Positions 1 to 8,193 of a DNA stretch of 64,000 nucleotides are shown here, one piece after another; the stretch's first letter is position 1; each line of letters opens with the position of its first letter. Origin of the DNA: UBA4416 sp035439445 (GTDB lineage Bacteria; Bacteroidota; Bacteroidia; B-17B0; Aurantibacillaceae); contig DAORKG010000004.1 of the NCBI GenBank assembly GCA_035439445.1, positions 1-64,000 of the forward strand, in the 5' to 3' direction. The position numbers and the translations under genes are program-made. The notes under the pieces are model-generated. The model was not told the DNA's origin and searched no databases. It was given only the letters and a program-made list of their open reading frames with translations.

Positions 1-89
1 CATTATTATCAAAATTAAATATAAATTTGTCTAAACTTTTGGGTGCAGTCTAATATTGTTCGGGTTTTTTATTTGTCAGTTAAAAGTAT

Positions 90-548
90 TTAAACCCCAA
101 ACTGACTAAAGTGATGATCAATGTGTTTGTAAAATTGATTACTCCACTCTTTAGCGGTCATAACACCAAAAGACTTACTCTCTTTTCCTTCAAAGTATTT
201 AGCGCCGTGAGCTTCTGTTTGTTTCACATTATCAATAAACTTTGATTTTTCTTTTTCAAAATCGCGTTCATCGGCAATTATAAATTCAGGAGCAGTTTGC
301 GAGTTTTTCTTGTATCCTTTTTCTCCCACTACCATTGGCTTTACTAATAGTTTTAATATAAATTTTTTGAATCCTGAATTCTTCACCTGAATTTTATCAT
401 ATGCTAAATCATAAGCTACGTTTAAGTGAGCTAACATTTGAGCAGAATTCATTTTGCCCCATTGTGGTTTACTAACGTAAGTTATCTTTTCTAATCGTTT
501 AAATGTTTCTTCTGTAGTTTTTGGATCGAATACACTTGGTAATGCCAT
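90..548 (-). CDS. DUF1569 / DinB-like protein
   Basis: This 152-residue soluble protein resembles the DUF1569 branch of the DinB superfamily, four-helix-bundle proteins that often hold a metal through three histidines. The visible candidates are His41 in an AQMLAHL helix and a C-terminal cluster at His142 and His145/146 ending in QFGV, the placement expected of the family. The reaction is unknown; thiol-dependent transferase-like chemistry is known for relatives. It starts 10 bases after lgt stops, so it is probably the last gene of the trmB-lgt operon. There is no signal peptide, so it should be cytoplasmic. Family assignment is fairly secure; function is not. Confidence 0.75.
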   Translation of the reverse strand: MALPSVFDPKTTEETFKRLEKITYVSKPQWGKMNSAQMLAHLNVAYDLAYDKIQVKNSGFKKFILKLLVKPMVVGEKGYKKNSQTAPEFIIADERDFEKEKSKFIDNVKQTEAHGAKYFEGKESKSFGVMTAKEWSNQFYKHIDHHFSQFGV

Positions 549-558
549 ATTGTTTAAA

Positions 559-1380
559 TTATTGATTAGTTAATTCAGTTTGGTGAGTGCCTTGTTTTTT
601 AGAACGAATAATCATGTAAATTCCAAATAACACAAATGGAATACTTAATATTTGTCCCATATTAATTGGTAAAGCATTTTCGAAACTCTCTTGATTTTCT
701 TTCATAAACTCCATACAAAAACGGAAACCAAACATTAATACACAAAATAATCCAAACATAAATCCTTTACCGAAATCATTACGTTTGTTTTTCCATAACC
801 AATAAAATAAAACGAATAAGAAAATATAAAATATAGCTTCATATAATTGTGTTGGATGACGAGGCAATTCATCTACCTGATGAAATACAAATGCCCAAGG
901 CACATCAGTTGGCATACCAACAATTTCAGAATTCATTAAGTTACCAAAACGAATCATAAATGAAGCAAATGGTACAACCACAATTAATCGGTCAAACAAC
1001 CAAACCCAATTTTCTTTGGTGCTTCTGCAATACAGCCACATGCCTATCAAAATACCAATACCACCACCATGGCTTGCTAATCCTCCTTCATATACTTTTA
1101 AAATATCTAGTGGATGAGCAGAATAATAGGGGAAATCATAAAATAAACAATGACCTAAGCGAGCGCCTAAAATTGTAGCAATTACAATATAAAGTGTTAA
1201 GGTATCTAATTGCTTTTCAGTTCGTCCTTCGGCTTTATATATGCGGTTCATAAAAAAATGACAACCAATAAACGCCATGGCCCAAGATAATCCATACCAG
1301 CGCACCGGCCAGTCAATTCCCGGAATGGTAAAAATTTCGGGACTAGGATTCCAATTTATAAAAAGTGATAACATATACAA
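559..1380 (-). CDS. lgt: prolipoprotein diacylglyceryl transferase
   Basis: Lgt moves a diacylglyceryl group from phosphatidylglycerol to the lipobox cysteine of prolipoproteins in the inner membrane. The 273-residue protein is of normal length with about seven membrane segments. It keeps the diagnostic motifs: GGLASHGGG (the conserved His region, near residue 100), RFGNLMNSE (the Lgt signature, near residue 145) and RHPTQLYEA. The substrates are evident in this window: the efflux adaptor, the outer-membrane channel and two other lipoproteins carry lipoboxes. The gene lies 43 bases after the small membrane protein and just before the DUF1569 gene in one minus-strand operon. Confidence 0.95.
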   Translation of the reverse strand: MYMLSLFINWNPSPEIFTIPGIDWPVRWYGLSWAMAFIGCHFFMNRIYKAEGRTEKQLDTLTLYIVIATILGARLGHCLFYDFPYYSAHPLDILKVYEGGLASHGGGIGILIGMWLYCRSTKENWVWLFDRLIVVVPFASFMIRFGNLMNSEIVGMPTDVPWAFVFHQVDELPRHPTQLYEAIFYIFLFVLFYWLWKNKRNDFGKGFMFGLFCVLMFGFRFCMEFMKENQESFENALPINMGQILSIPFVLFGIYMIIRSKKQGTHQTELTNQ

Positions 1381-1423
1381 TTTTAAGAGTTTTTATTGAA
1401 AATAGAAGTTAATATTTGTTTAA

Positions 1424-1762
1424 TTATTCTTCCTCTACATCTATTCTGAACTGATGTAAGAAGCGATGTACAATTGGACCAAAAATAACAGCTACACTGG
1501 TTAAAAACGCTACACCACTATAAATGGCATACATTGAGGAAAACCATTTAGCACCATCGGTTTCAGCTCTATCTACAGGCCCCATTCCGGTTAAAATCAT
1601 ACTTGCGTTTACTAAACTGTCTAACCAAGAAATATTAAAGAAATAGTGATAACCAATTACACCAATACCAAGAGACACAACCAAAAATAAAGTACCAATA
1701 GCAATACTTTTGATGAGTTTGTTATAAAAGTGTGATTTATGTGGTAATCTTTTCGTAGCCAT
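1424..1762 (-). CDS. two-TM channel-like membrane protein
   Basis: This 112-residue protein has two hydrophobic segments (about residues 20-42 and 76-98) on either side of a loop with SMILTGMGPVDRAETDGAKWF. The layout recalls a 2-TM/pore-loop ion channel half, with TGMGP where a selectivity filter would sit, but it is not a canonical potassium filter, so transport is only a guess. The acidic tail ends in EEE. One base separates it from trmB upstream, so the two are surely co-transcribed. I know similar uncharacterised proteins in Bacteroidota but no function for them. Confidence 0.6.
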   Translation of the reverse strand: MATKRLPHKSHFYNKLIKSIAIGTLFLVVSLGIGVIGYHYFFNISWLDSLVNASMILTGMGPVDRAETDGAKWFSSMYAIYSGVAFLTSVAVIFGPIVHRFLHQFRIDVEEE

Positions 1763-1763
1763 T

Positions 1764-2435
1764 TTAGTCTAATTTAAAACAACAGTATTTAATATCTTCT
1801 CCTTTTGCAGTAAACAAGCCCTCATAATATGTTTTGATTCGCGTTAATTCCTCTCGCCCTTCAGGACAGTTTTTATATAAATCGTTGGTTGAGAATAATA
1901 AAGTTAATTTATGTTCTTTAATGACGTCCATTGTATATTCATAAAAAAACGTGCTATCTGTTTTTAAGTGTACTAGTCCTCCCGGTTTTAATATTTTTTT
2001 ATAGCGTTTCAAAAAGAAGTCAGGATTGGTTAACCGTTTACGTGCTCTGTTTTTTTGTGGTTGAGGGTCCGGGAATGTAATCCAGATTTCAGACACTTCA
2101 TTTTCGGCAAAACAATGGTCAATAAAATCAATTCGGGTTCTTAAAAAAGCCACATGTTTCATATTGTTTATGGTAGCGTGTTTTGCGCCGGTCCAAATAC
2201 GATTGCCTTTAACATCCACACCAATAAAATTTTTTGATGTATTGTGCTCTGCTAAACCAATGGTGTATTCGCCACGTCCACAACCAAGCTCAACCACAAT
2301 AGGGTTATTGTTTTTAAAAACTTCCGCATGCCATTTTCCCTTTTTATCAAACCCATCGTTGATATTAAAAAAATGAAAAGCAAAGGTGTTTTCAAAGGTA
2401 TCCAGTTCGGCAAATTTTTCGAGTTTATTAGGCAT
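1764..2435 (-). CDS. trmB: tRNA (guanine-N7)-methyltransferase
   Basis: TrmB makes m7G46 in the variable loop of tRNAs, using S-adenosylmethionine. The 223-residue protein carries the SAM-binding motif VVELGCGRGEYTIG at about residues 47-60 and the family signature WITFPDPQPQKNRARKRL followed by PDFF in the middle, the segment that contacts tRNA and catalyses methylation. Length is normal. It is the first gene of the minus-strand operon leading through a small membrane protein to lgt, and it is divergent from pyk across a 93-base promoter region. Confidence 0.93.
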   Translation of the reverse strand: MPNKLEKFAELDTFENTFAFHFFNINDGFDKKGKWHAEVFKNNNPIVVELGCGRGEYTIGLAEHNTSKNFIGVDVKGNRIWTGAKHATINNMKHVAFLRTRIDFIDHCFAENEVSEIWITFPDPQPQKNRARKRLTNPDFFLKRYKKILKPGGLVHLKTDSTFFYEYTMDVIKEHKLTLLFSTNDLYKNCPEGREELTRIKTYYEGLFTAKGEDIKYCCFKLD

Positions 2436-2528
2436 ATATGGTTTTAAAAGGTGCTAAGGTACTAAAATAGATAAAGATTTAATAATGTGTTTTTTTGACT
2501 TGAAATTGTTACATTCGTATACCAATTT

Positions 2529-3965
2529 ATGGATATGAACTTTAATTATAATAAAACAAAAATAGTTGCCACAATGGGCCCATCCACTGAAAACATTGCG
2601 GTGCTGGAACAAATGTTTAATGCTGGTCTTGATATTTGCCGCATTAACTTTTCTCATGGCGATTACGAACCCATTAAACATGTTATTGATAATATCAGAA
2701 CCCTAAATAAAAAACTGAACCGCCACGTAGGTATTTTAGGAGATCTTCAAGGACCTAAGCTACGTATCGGAAAAGTAAAAGATAATGCCGTAGATTTAGT
2801 GAATGGTAATGAAATAATTATTACCACTAAAGAGTGCGAAGGAACAGCTGAGCGAATATTTATAACTTATCCTCAGTTTCCACAAGATGTTACTGCAGGT
2901 GAGTTGGTATTAATTGATGATGGGAAAATTACTTTAAAGGTTATTGAAACTAATAAGAAAGATGAAGTACGCTGCACAATTATAGCGGGAGGAATTTTAT
3001 CTTCTAAAAAAGGAGTGAATTTACCCAACACTAAAATATCTTTACCTTGTTTAACACTCAAAGATTTACGCGATTTAGACTTTGCATTAGAAAACGATTT
3101 TGAATGGGTTGGTTTATCTTTTGTTAGAAGTGTAACGGATATTGTGGAGTTGAAAGACATCATACGTTCAAAGAAAAAAAACACGAGAGTAATTGCTAAG
3201 ATTGAAAAACCGGAAGCCATTAAAGAAATCGATAAGATTATTGAAGTAACGGATGGCGTGATGGTTGCTCGTGGAGATTTAGGTGTTGAGTTGCCGATGG
3301 AACAAGTGCCTTTATTACAAAAGATGATTGTTAATAAATGCATTGGCGCTTCTAAGCCTGTTATTATTGCAACACAAATGATGGAGAGTATGATTACAGC
3401 TTATACCCCAACCAGAGCCGAAGTAAACGATGTTGCTAATGCGGTATTAGATGGAGCAGACGCTGTAATGTTAAGCGCTGAAACATCTGTTGGACGTTAT
3501 CCAGTAAAAGTTGTTGAATACATGCGTCGTATTATTACACAAATAGAAAGTGATGATAGAATTTATTACAGAGAGCATGAGCCAGAGTTAAAAACAGTGA
3601 CTTATATAACCGATAGTATATGTTACAATGCCAGTGTAATGGCTAAACAAGCAAACGTATCTGCAATTATTTCGATGACACATAGTGGTTATACAGCTTT
3701 TAAATTAAGCAGTCACCGACCAAAAGCGAATGTATTTATTTTCACTGATAATAAATCTTTATTAAATGCTTTAAGTTTAGTGTGGGGTGTTCGTGGATTC
3801 TACTACGATAAATATGAAAGTACTGATCAAACCATTTCTGACTTAAAAGAAGAATTAAAAGTTGGAGGATTTGTAAGACCTGATGATTTGGTAATAAACC
3901 TAGCAAGTATGCCTATGAAAGAGAAGGGAAGAACAAATATGTTGAAATTGAGTTATATTCAATAA
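2529..3965 (+). CDS. pyk: pyruvate kinase
   Basis: Pyruvate kinase converts phosphoenolpyruvate and ADP to pyruvate and ATP. The 478-residue protein has the N-terminal substrate motif ICRINFSHG, the active-site KIEKPEAI segment with the catalytic Lys, GVMVARGDLGVELPMEQVP that binds metal and phosphoenolpyruvate, and the ATQMMESM signature. Then follows the C-terminal domain (about residues 350-478). The annotated ATG is followed two codons later by a second ATG at 2535, which could be the true start; the difference is trivial. A strong hairpin terminator follows directly. It is monocistronic. Confidence 0.95.
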   Translation: MDMNFNYNKTKIVATMGPSTENIAVLEQMFNAGLDICRINFSHGDYEPIKHVIDNIRTLNKKLNRHVGILGDLQGPKLRIGKVKDNAVDLVNGNEIIITTKECEGTAERIFITYPQFPQDVTAGELVLIDDGKITLKVIETNKKDEVRCTIIAGGILSSKKGVNLPNTKISLPCLTLKDLRDLDFALENDFEWVGLSFVRSVTDIVELKDIIRSKKKNTRVIAKIEKPEAIKEIDKIIEVTDGVMVARGDLGVELPMEQVPLLQKMIVNKCIGASKPVIIATQMMESMITAYTPTRAEVNDVANAVLDGADAVMLSAETSVGRYPVKVVEYMRRIITQIESDDRIYYREHEPELKTVTYITDSICYNASVMAKQANVSAIISMTHSGYTAFKLSSHRPKANVFIFTDNKSLLNALSLVWGVRGFYYDKYESTDQTISDLKEELKVGGFVRPDDLVINLASMPMKEKGRTNMLKLSYIQ

Positions 3966-3970
3966 TATTA

Positions 3971-3998
3971 AAAAAGGGTAGCAAACGCTACCCTTTTT
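3971..3998. terminator. bidirectional intrinsic terminator
   Basis: A perfect 12-bp stem (3971-3982 with 3987-3998) with a four-base loop carries A-runs on the left and T-runs on the right. It therefore works as a terminator on both strands, for pyk (+) and the convergent S4 gene (-). Confidence 0.92.
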
Positions 3999-4006
3999 TA
4001 ATATGG

Positions 4007-4390
4007 TTAATCCCATCCAAAATCATTCATATCACGCCTGTCTTTTTTTGTAGGACGGCCTGTACCTTTATCTCGCTTTATGTTAACTCTAAAGAACATA
4101 TCTTCTAGTCGTTCTATTTTTTCCACAGGAGGAGAATGATCAATGTAGTGTTGTTTGGCAATTTCATAACTCTGACGTTTTTCCATTAAAGCAGTTACTT
4201 CAATAATTTTTTTTATACCTTGTGGATAGGACAAGGTGTATCGTTCGCCAATTTTTACAACATGCGCAGCTTTTACAGTTTCGTCATTTAATTTTACTTT
4301 ATTTCCTTTAATAGCATCACTGGCTAGTGAACGCGACTTATACATACGTATAGCCCACAAGTAAGTATCTAATCTTACGTTTTTTTCCAT
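4007..4390 (-). CDS. hslR: S4-domain RNA-binding protein, Hsp15-like
   Basis: This 127-residue basic protein starts with an S4 RNA-binding domain (about residues 5-60, RLDTYLWAIRMYKSRSLASDAIK). A C-terminal extension ends in the lysine/arginine-rich stretch KRDKGTGRPTKKDRRD. This is the layout of the Hsp15/HslR family, which binds stalled 50S subunits carrying peptidyl-tRNA and helps ribosome rescue. It starts three bases beyond the stop of the TPR membrane protein gene, so it may be read through from the ECF sigma operon, an unusual neighbourhood. The family call is good; that the role matches E. coli Hsp15 is inferred. Confidence 0.85.
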   Translation of the reverse strand: MEKNVRLDTYLWAIRMYKSRSLASDAIKGNKVKLNDETVKAAHVVKIGERYTLSYPQGIKKIIEVTALMEKRQSYEIAKQHYIDHSPPVEKIERLEDMFFRVNIKRDKGTGRPTKKDRRDMNDFGWD

Positions 4391-4393
4391 TAG

Positions 4394-5437
4394 TTATTTT
4401 TGCTTTTCCAATACTTCTTTAGCCCTTGAGCTATAGAAACCTTTGTTGTTTGCAATATTCCTCAATTGTTTAATAGCTTCCTCACTTTGTTTTAAATTTA
4501 ACAAACATAGTGCTTGATAAAATTCCGACTCTTGATGAAAAACGTTGTTTATATTATCTAAATTCTTTTGAAAGAAATTTTTTGCGTAAGTGTATTTTCC
4601 TATTTGATAATAACACATACCTAAATAAAATTGAGCATTGGCATCATCCTGATTATAGTCGTATAGCATCGTTAATTCCTCAATACAATTGCTGATGTTT
4701 TTTGTACTAAAAAAGCTCATTGCTTTTTTAATAATTTTATGAGCCAGATAAGAATTGGATTTATTCAAATAGGCAGTTTCAATATCTGCCATGCTGCCAT
4801 ACTGAGCGGGAACACCAGTGTTTGCGTTTAAATCAATAGCATAGCTATTTTTAAAATAATATAATCGGTAATTGGTTACTTTCATATTATGAATAAAAAC
4901 GATTGGAGCATTTGGTGTAAATTGAAACACTATATCCTGCTCTTCCTCTTTTTTAGAAAGATTGATATCGATTGGCTTGCTTGGCAAAGTTTCTAAAATT
5001 TCAGGAGCAGAAACTTCTTCTATATCATTAATGGTTGTATTATAATGTTCTAATTCCTTTGATTCTATTTTTGGAAAAATCGTGTCATTCGAAACAATGT
5101 TATTTTCAAGTTTAAGTTGTGCTTTTTCTTCTTCTAATGATTGATAAACAGAAGGATGATTTTTACTTTTTTGAAAAATCACAAAGAAAATAGATATGCC
5201 AATTAACAAACCACATAGCACACTAATAAAAATTGTATTAAAAGAGATAGTTCCTCCAGTTATTTTCCCGTCAATTTTTGAGTCCAACTTCTCTATTTCC
5301 TCAATTGTAACACCAAACTGCTCAAATGCAATGGATGACAAATAACTTAAATCCGTTTCTTGCATACTTGTTTCTAAAGAATGTTTTTGTTCTTTAGTTA
5401 AGTTGGTATTATTAGATATGTTATTTGATTTACGCAT
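4394..5437 (-). CDS. single-pass membrane TPR protein, possible anti-sigma partner
   Basis: The 347-residue protein has a hydrophilic N-terminus of about 62 residues, one membrane span (about 63-88), an acidic linker, and a C-terminal part with tetratricopeptide-like helices (about 255-345, for example AQFYLGMCYYQIGKYTYAKNF). The topology, a short cytoplasmic end and a large periplasmic TPR part, fits an anti-sigma factor or signal receptor for the ECF sigma factor encoded just upstream. The two genes overlap by eight bases (ATG at 5437, sigma stop at 5430), which suggests translational coupling. No known anti-sigma zinc finger is visible, so the role is inferred from context. Confidence 0.6.
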   Translation of the reverse strand: MRKSNNISNNTNLTKEQKHSLETSMQETDLSYLSSIAFEQFGVTIEEIEKLDSKIDGKITGGTISFNTIFISVLCGLLIGISIFFVIFQKSKNHPSVYQSLEEEKAQLKLENNIVSNDTIFPKIESKELEHYNTTINDIEEVSAPEILETLPSKPIDINLSKKEEEQDIVFQFTPNAPIVFIHNMKVTNYRLYYFKNSYAIDLNANTGVPAQYGSMADIETAYLNKSNSYLAHKIIKKAMSFFSTKNISNCIEELTMLYDYNQDDANAQFYLGMCYYQIGKYTYAKNFFQKNLDNINNVFHQESEFYQALCLLNLKQSEEAIKQLRNIANNKGFYSSRAKEVLEKQK

Positions 5438-6047
5438 TTTTTTTGTTTTTGTTTGTTGTCACGCTGAGCTTAGCCGAAGCGTCTTCAATCAGTAGCTTTA
5501 AGTTACGCTTACCGTTTTGTATATAACTCTTTATTTCATTTAAACTAAATTCTGTTTCATTGGCAATTTCCTGATAACTCTTGTTTTTTAAATAGAATAA
5601 CTCAACACACACTCTTTGATTTTCCTTGAGTTTTGGTAAACATTCTTTCATTTTTTCTAAAAGCAAATCATCACTAATGGAGTTTATTTTTTCTTCTTTT
5701 TCATAATCAGGCGTTTCGTATTCAAACTCATAATATGATTTTATGTTTTTAGAAACCGATTTGTTTTTTCGAATTAACGATATACAGTGATTTCGAACCA
5801 CAAAACTGAGCCATCCTTTAAAATTATCGATCTCTCTGTTATTAATATCCAACATTAATTTTTCAAACAGCTGCATAGTAGCATCCTGGGCTTCCTCTTT
5901 ATCTTGTAGATAAAACAAACAGGTTCCATATACAACAGACACATGTTTTTTAAACAAATCGGCAAACAGCTCTTTATTACCGCTTTGCTTATAGTGCTTT
6001 AGCAGTTCCTCATCGCTATTATATTCTTTTTTCTTAAAAAGCCACAT
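5430..6047 (-). CDS. ECF-type RNA polymerase sigma factor (first locus)
   Basis: The 205-residue protein is an extracytoplasmic-function sigma factor. Region 2 is at about residues 20-90 (DLFKKHVSVVYGTCLFYL, then EEAQDATMQLFEKL and FKGWLSFVVRNHCISLIR) and region 4 at about 130-190 (LKENQRVCVELFYLKNKSYQEIA with a helix-turn-helix). It is translationally coupled to the TPR membrane protein and divergent from a TonB-plug protein, across a region with a 10-bp inverted repeat. The last 18 or so codons are written by a dispersed repeat (5458-5486), so the natural C-terminus may have been replaced or extended. Confidence 0.88.
   Translation of the reverse strand: MWLFKKKEYNSDEELLKHYKQSGNKELFADLFKKHVSVVYGTCLFYLQDKEEAQDATMQLFEKLMLDINNREIDNFKGWLSFVVRNHCISLIRKNKSVSKNIKSYYEFEYETPDYEKEEKINSISDDLLLEKMKECLPKLKENQRVCVELFYLKNKSYQEIANETEFSLNEIKSYIQNGKRNLKLLIEDASAKLSVTTNKNKKNA
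5458..5486 (-). repeat. dispersed Bacteroidota-type palindromic repeat inside a coding sequence
   Basis: On the minus strand this stretch contains CGCTTCGGCTAAGCTCAGCG, an imperfect palindrome with CGCT and AGCG at its ends. It is followed by TGAC. I recognise it as a variant of a repeat commonly scattered between genes in Bacteroidota genomes. Here it lies in frame within the sigma factor gene and encodes DASAKLSVT. Confidence 0.6.
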
Positions 6048-6077
6048 ATCTAATTAATAGACGTAAACACCGGAATA

Positions 6078-6112
6078 TTCCATAAAAATAGTTTTATTTA
6101 AATTTTATGGAA
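6078..6112. promoter_or_regulatory. inverted repeat in divergent promoter region
   Basis: TTCCATAAAA (6078-6087) and TTTTATGGAA (6103-6112) form a perfect 10-bp inverted repeat with a 15-base spacer. It sits between the ECF sigma gene (start at 6047, minus) and the TonB-plug gene (start at 6189, plus). The arms are one to two helical turns apart, as in an operator for a dimeric regulator. It could alternatively form an RNA hairpin. Confidence 0.45.
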
Positions 6113-6188
6113 ATAGTTATGTGCCACGTCTTAAAGTTAAAGAATGCATTTCTAATAAAATATGTTTAATCATTAAAAAATAAGAATT

Positions 6189-7034
6189 ATGAAAAATTTA
6201 AGACAAACAGTAATTACTATCCTATTATTAATAGCAAGTATAAATGTTTTTTCTCAAGGCTCTATGGGAACACTTAAGGGACAAATATTAAATGACGACA
6301 ATCTGCCCGTTTTTGGCGCAACAATAAAAATTCTGCAAGGAGGGGTGTTAATTGGTGGAACCGGAACAGATGAAAACGGTATGTATACTTACAAGCCATT
6401 AAACGCAGGAAGTTATGATGTTTTAATTTCCAGTGTTGAAACTCAATCTAAGAAAGTAACGGATGTGAGAGTAAGTTCAGAAAAAACAACCTACTTAGAC
6501 GTGACTGTTTCGGCAAACAAATTTGAGGAGGTTGAAATAGTGGCTTATGTAAAGCCTGTTATAGACAAAACTTTTATGGATATTAAAGAAATATCTGCGG
6601 AAGATTTTTTACATATGGCAGTAGACAGAGGAAATATTATTGATGCTGTGGTTAATATTTCTTCTGAAGCAACACAAGATGCTAACGGAGATTTACATAT
6701 AAGAGGAGGAAGGGGAGACGCTACAGCGTTTATTGTAGATGGAATGAAATCACCAACGATAAATGGAGTACCTGCACTATCAGTAGAAAATGTGTCAATT
6801 ATTACCGGTGGAATTCCGGCGCAGTATGGCGATGTAACAAGCGGGGTTATTGTGGTAACAACCAAAGATTATTTTGGTGGAATACAGAGCAAGAGAATGC
6901 GTGATAACTATATTATGGCAAATAAAGAAAGAATTAAAAGAGAAAAAGAAGCTTTGCAAAAAGAAAAACAACGTAAAAAAGAAATTGAAGAAGAATTACG
7001 TTTGGAAGAAGAATCGAAAAGTAAAGGATTGTAA
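6189..7034 (+). CDS. secreted CarboxypepD-regulatory plus TonB-plug protein without a barrel
   Basis: The 281-residue protein has a signal peptide ending near INVFSQG. A carboxypeptidase-regulatory-like domain (about 28-110, MGTLKGQILNDDNLPVFGATIKI) follows, then a TonB-dependent receptor plug domain (about 130-226) with DLHIRGGRGDATAFIVDGM and GGIPAQYGDVTSGVIVVTTK. In receptors such as SusC these two lead into a 22-strand barrel. Here the chain instead ends in a highly charged helical tail (about 230-281, rich in Lys and Glu). A terminator follows, so it is not a truncated reading frame running into lost sequence. It is divergent from an ECF sigma gene. A periplasmic signalling or scaffold role is inferred. 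Confidence 0.8.
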   Translation: MKNLRQTVITILLLIASINVFSQGSMGTLKGQILNDDNLPVFGATIKILQGGVLIGGTGTDENGMYTYKPLNAGSYDVLISSVETQSKKVTDVRVSSEKTTYLDVTVSANKFEEVEIVAYVKPVIDKTFMDIKEISAEDFLHMAVDRGNIIDAVVNISSEATQDANGDLHIRGGRGDATAFIVDGMKSPTINGVPALSVENVSIITGGIPAQYGDVTSGVIVVTTKDYFGGIQSKRMRDNYIMANKERIKREKEALQKEKQRKKEIEEELRLEEESKSKGL

Positions 7035-7037
7035 AAT

Positions 7038-7066
7038 AAAAAGCCCTAATTTAATTAGGGCTTTTT
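7038..7066. terminator. bidirectional intrinsic terminator
   Basis: Stem 7038-7050 pairs with 7054-7066 (core AAGCCCTAAT / ATTAGGGCTT) around a three-base loop, with A and T runs at the two ends. It separates the plug-protein gene (+) from the convergent protease gene (-). Confidence 0.92.
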
Positions 7067-7083
7067 TATTGAATGTCTATGTT

Positions 7084-8178
7084 TTATTTTTTATAAACCA
7101 TGACGTTAAATACAAATGGTTGGATTTTTTTAATTTGTTCGCTACGTTTTAAACCTCTTAAATTAGATTTCTTAGTAACTAAGGCTAAATCTTTTTTCAA
7201 GGAATCATTTTCTAATTTCTCAATAGTTTGTTTGATAAAATTAGATTTAATAGCAAATCCAGTTGCTTCAGCAGAACTTTGTTTACCGCGAATCACACCA
7301 ATAATATTACCTTGTTCATCCATTAATGGACCACCACTATTTCCTGGATTAACCGGAATAGAAATTTGATACATGGTAGTGTCATTATTAAATCCGGTCA
7401 TTGAACTTAAAGCACCTTCACCATAAACTGCATCTCTGCGAGGATAACCTAAAGTAAAGATTTTGTCTCCAATTTCAGAAGCGTTGTCTTTAAAAGAGAA
7501 TGGGAAAGGGAAATTTTTGATAGCCTCGATATTATCTATTTTATAGATAGCAATATCTAAAGAAGGCTCGCTGGCAACCAATTTTGCAGAAGCTCTGTCT
7601 AACACATTATTAGTAACAAATACCGAGTCAGCATTTTTTACCATGTGATAGCTGGTAATAAAATATCCTTTGTTGTTTAAGGCAAAACCTGTTCCTTCTA
7701 TATTTGCAGGCGCATAATTTTTAATGCGTTTGCTGGTTGCCCCAGTTATACCTTCAATAATAGCATCTTGAGAATATTTTAATTCAGTTACATCACGTTT
7801 TAAATCAGTAATCGCATTTCCTTGTTGCTTCAATAAATATCCACCAGTACTTAAAATAGTAACCGTGCTTATTACAGCTATCACAGCGACAGATGCAGCA
7901 ACCGCAAATGTTTTACCGTGTTTTTTAATGAAAGTCTCTTCAGGTTTTATAGAAACAATTTTAGCGTCACCGCCAAATTCTTGTTTATGAATAGTAGATA
8001 AAATTTGTTTTAAATGCGTGCGTTGTTCGTGTTGATTAATACCTTCGATTAAGGTTTTATGTTTTTCAAAAGCATTGGCAAATTCTGAATCCGTTTTTAA
8101 GCGTGTTTCGAAATCGTGTTTTTCTTCAGTGCTTAAAGTTCCAAAAATGTAATTGTCAAATAAATCTGTTGCTCTCAT
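7084..8178 (-). CDS. membrane-anchored trypsin-like protease with anti-sigma-like N-terminus
   Basis: The 364-residue protein begins with about 80 cytoplasmic residues (MRATDLFDNYIFGTLSTEEKH onward) that read like the helical N-terminus of Bacteroidota anti-sigma factors. A membrane span follows (about 90-116), a short coiled stretch, then an S1C/HtrA-type protease domain facing the periplasm (about 155-320). The catalytic triad is visible as His178 (SYHMV), Asp208 (SLDIAI) and Ser281 (GNSGGP). There is no PDZ domain. The gene begins 15 bases after an ECF sigma gene in the same direction. A single protein that both holds a sigma factor and carries a protease sensor domain is the simplest reading, but sigma binding is inferred. 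Confidence 0.8.
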   Translation of the reverse strand: MRATDLFDNYIFGTLSTEEKHDFETRLKTDSEFANAFEKHKTLIEGINQHEQRTHLKQILSTIHKQEFGGDAKIVSIKPEETFIKKHGKTFAVAASVAVIAVISTVTILSTGGYLLKQQGNAITDLKRDVTELKYSQDAIIEGITGATSKRIKNYAPANIEGTGFALNNKGYFITSYHMVKNADSVFVTNNVLDRASAKLVASEPSLDIAIYKIDNIEAIKNFPFPFSFKDNASEIGDKIFTLGYPRRDAVYGEGALSSMTGFNNDTTMYQISIPVNPGNSGGPLMDEQGNIIGVIRGKQSSAEATGFAIKSNFIKQTIEKLENDSLKKDLALVTKKSNLRGLKRSEQIKKIQPFVFNVMVYKK

Positions 8179-8193
8179 CTCTTGTTTCCCTTT

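Noticed and set aside
22..29. TAAATTTG resembling a plus-strand -7 box near the window start
   Set aside because: No plus-strand gene follows; the next gene is on the minus strand. Such a match is expected by chance in AT-rich DNA.
2454..2681. Minus-strand open frame of 75 residues opposite the start of pyk
   Set aside because: It overlaps the pyruvate kinase coding start and the promoter region, has no recognisable domain, and is a shadow frame.
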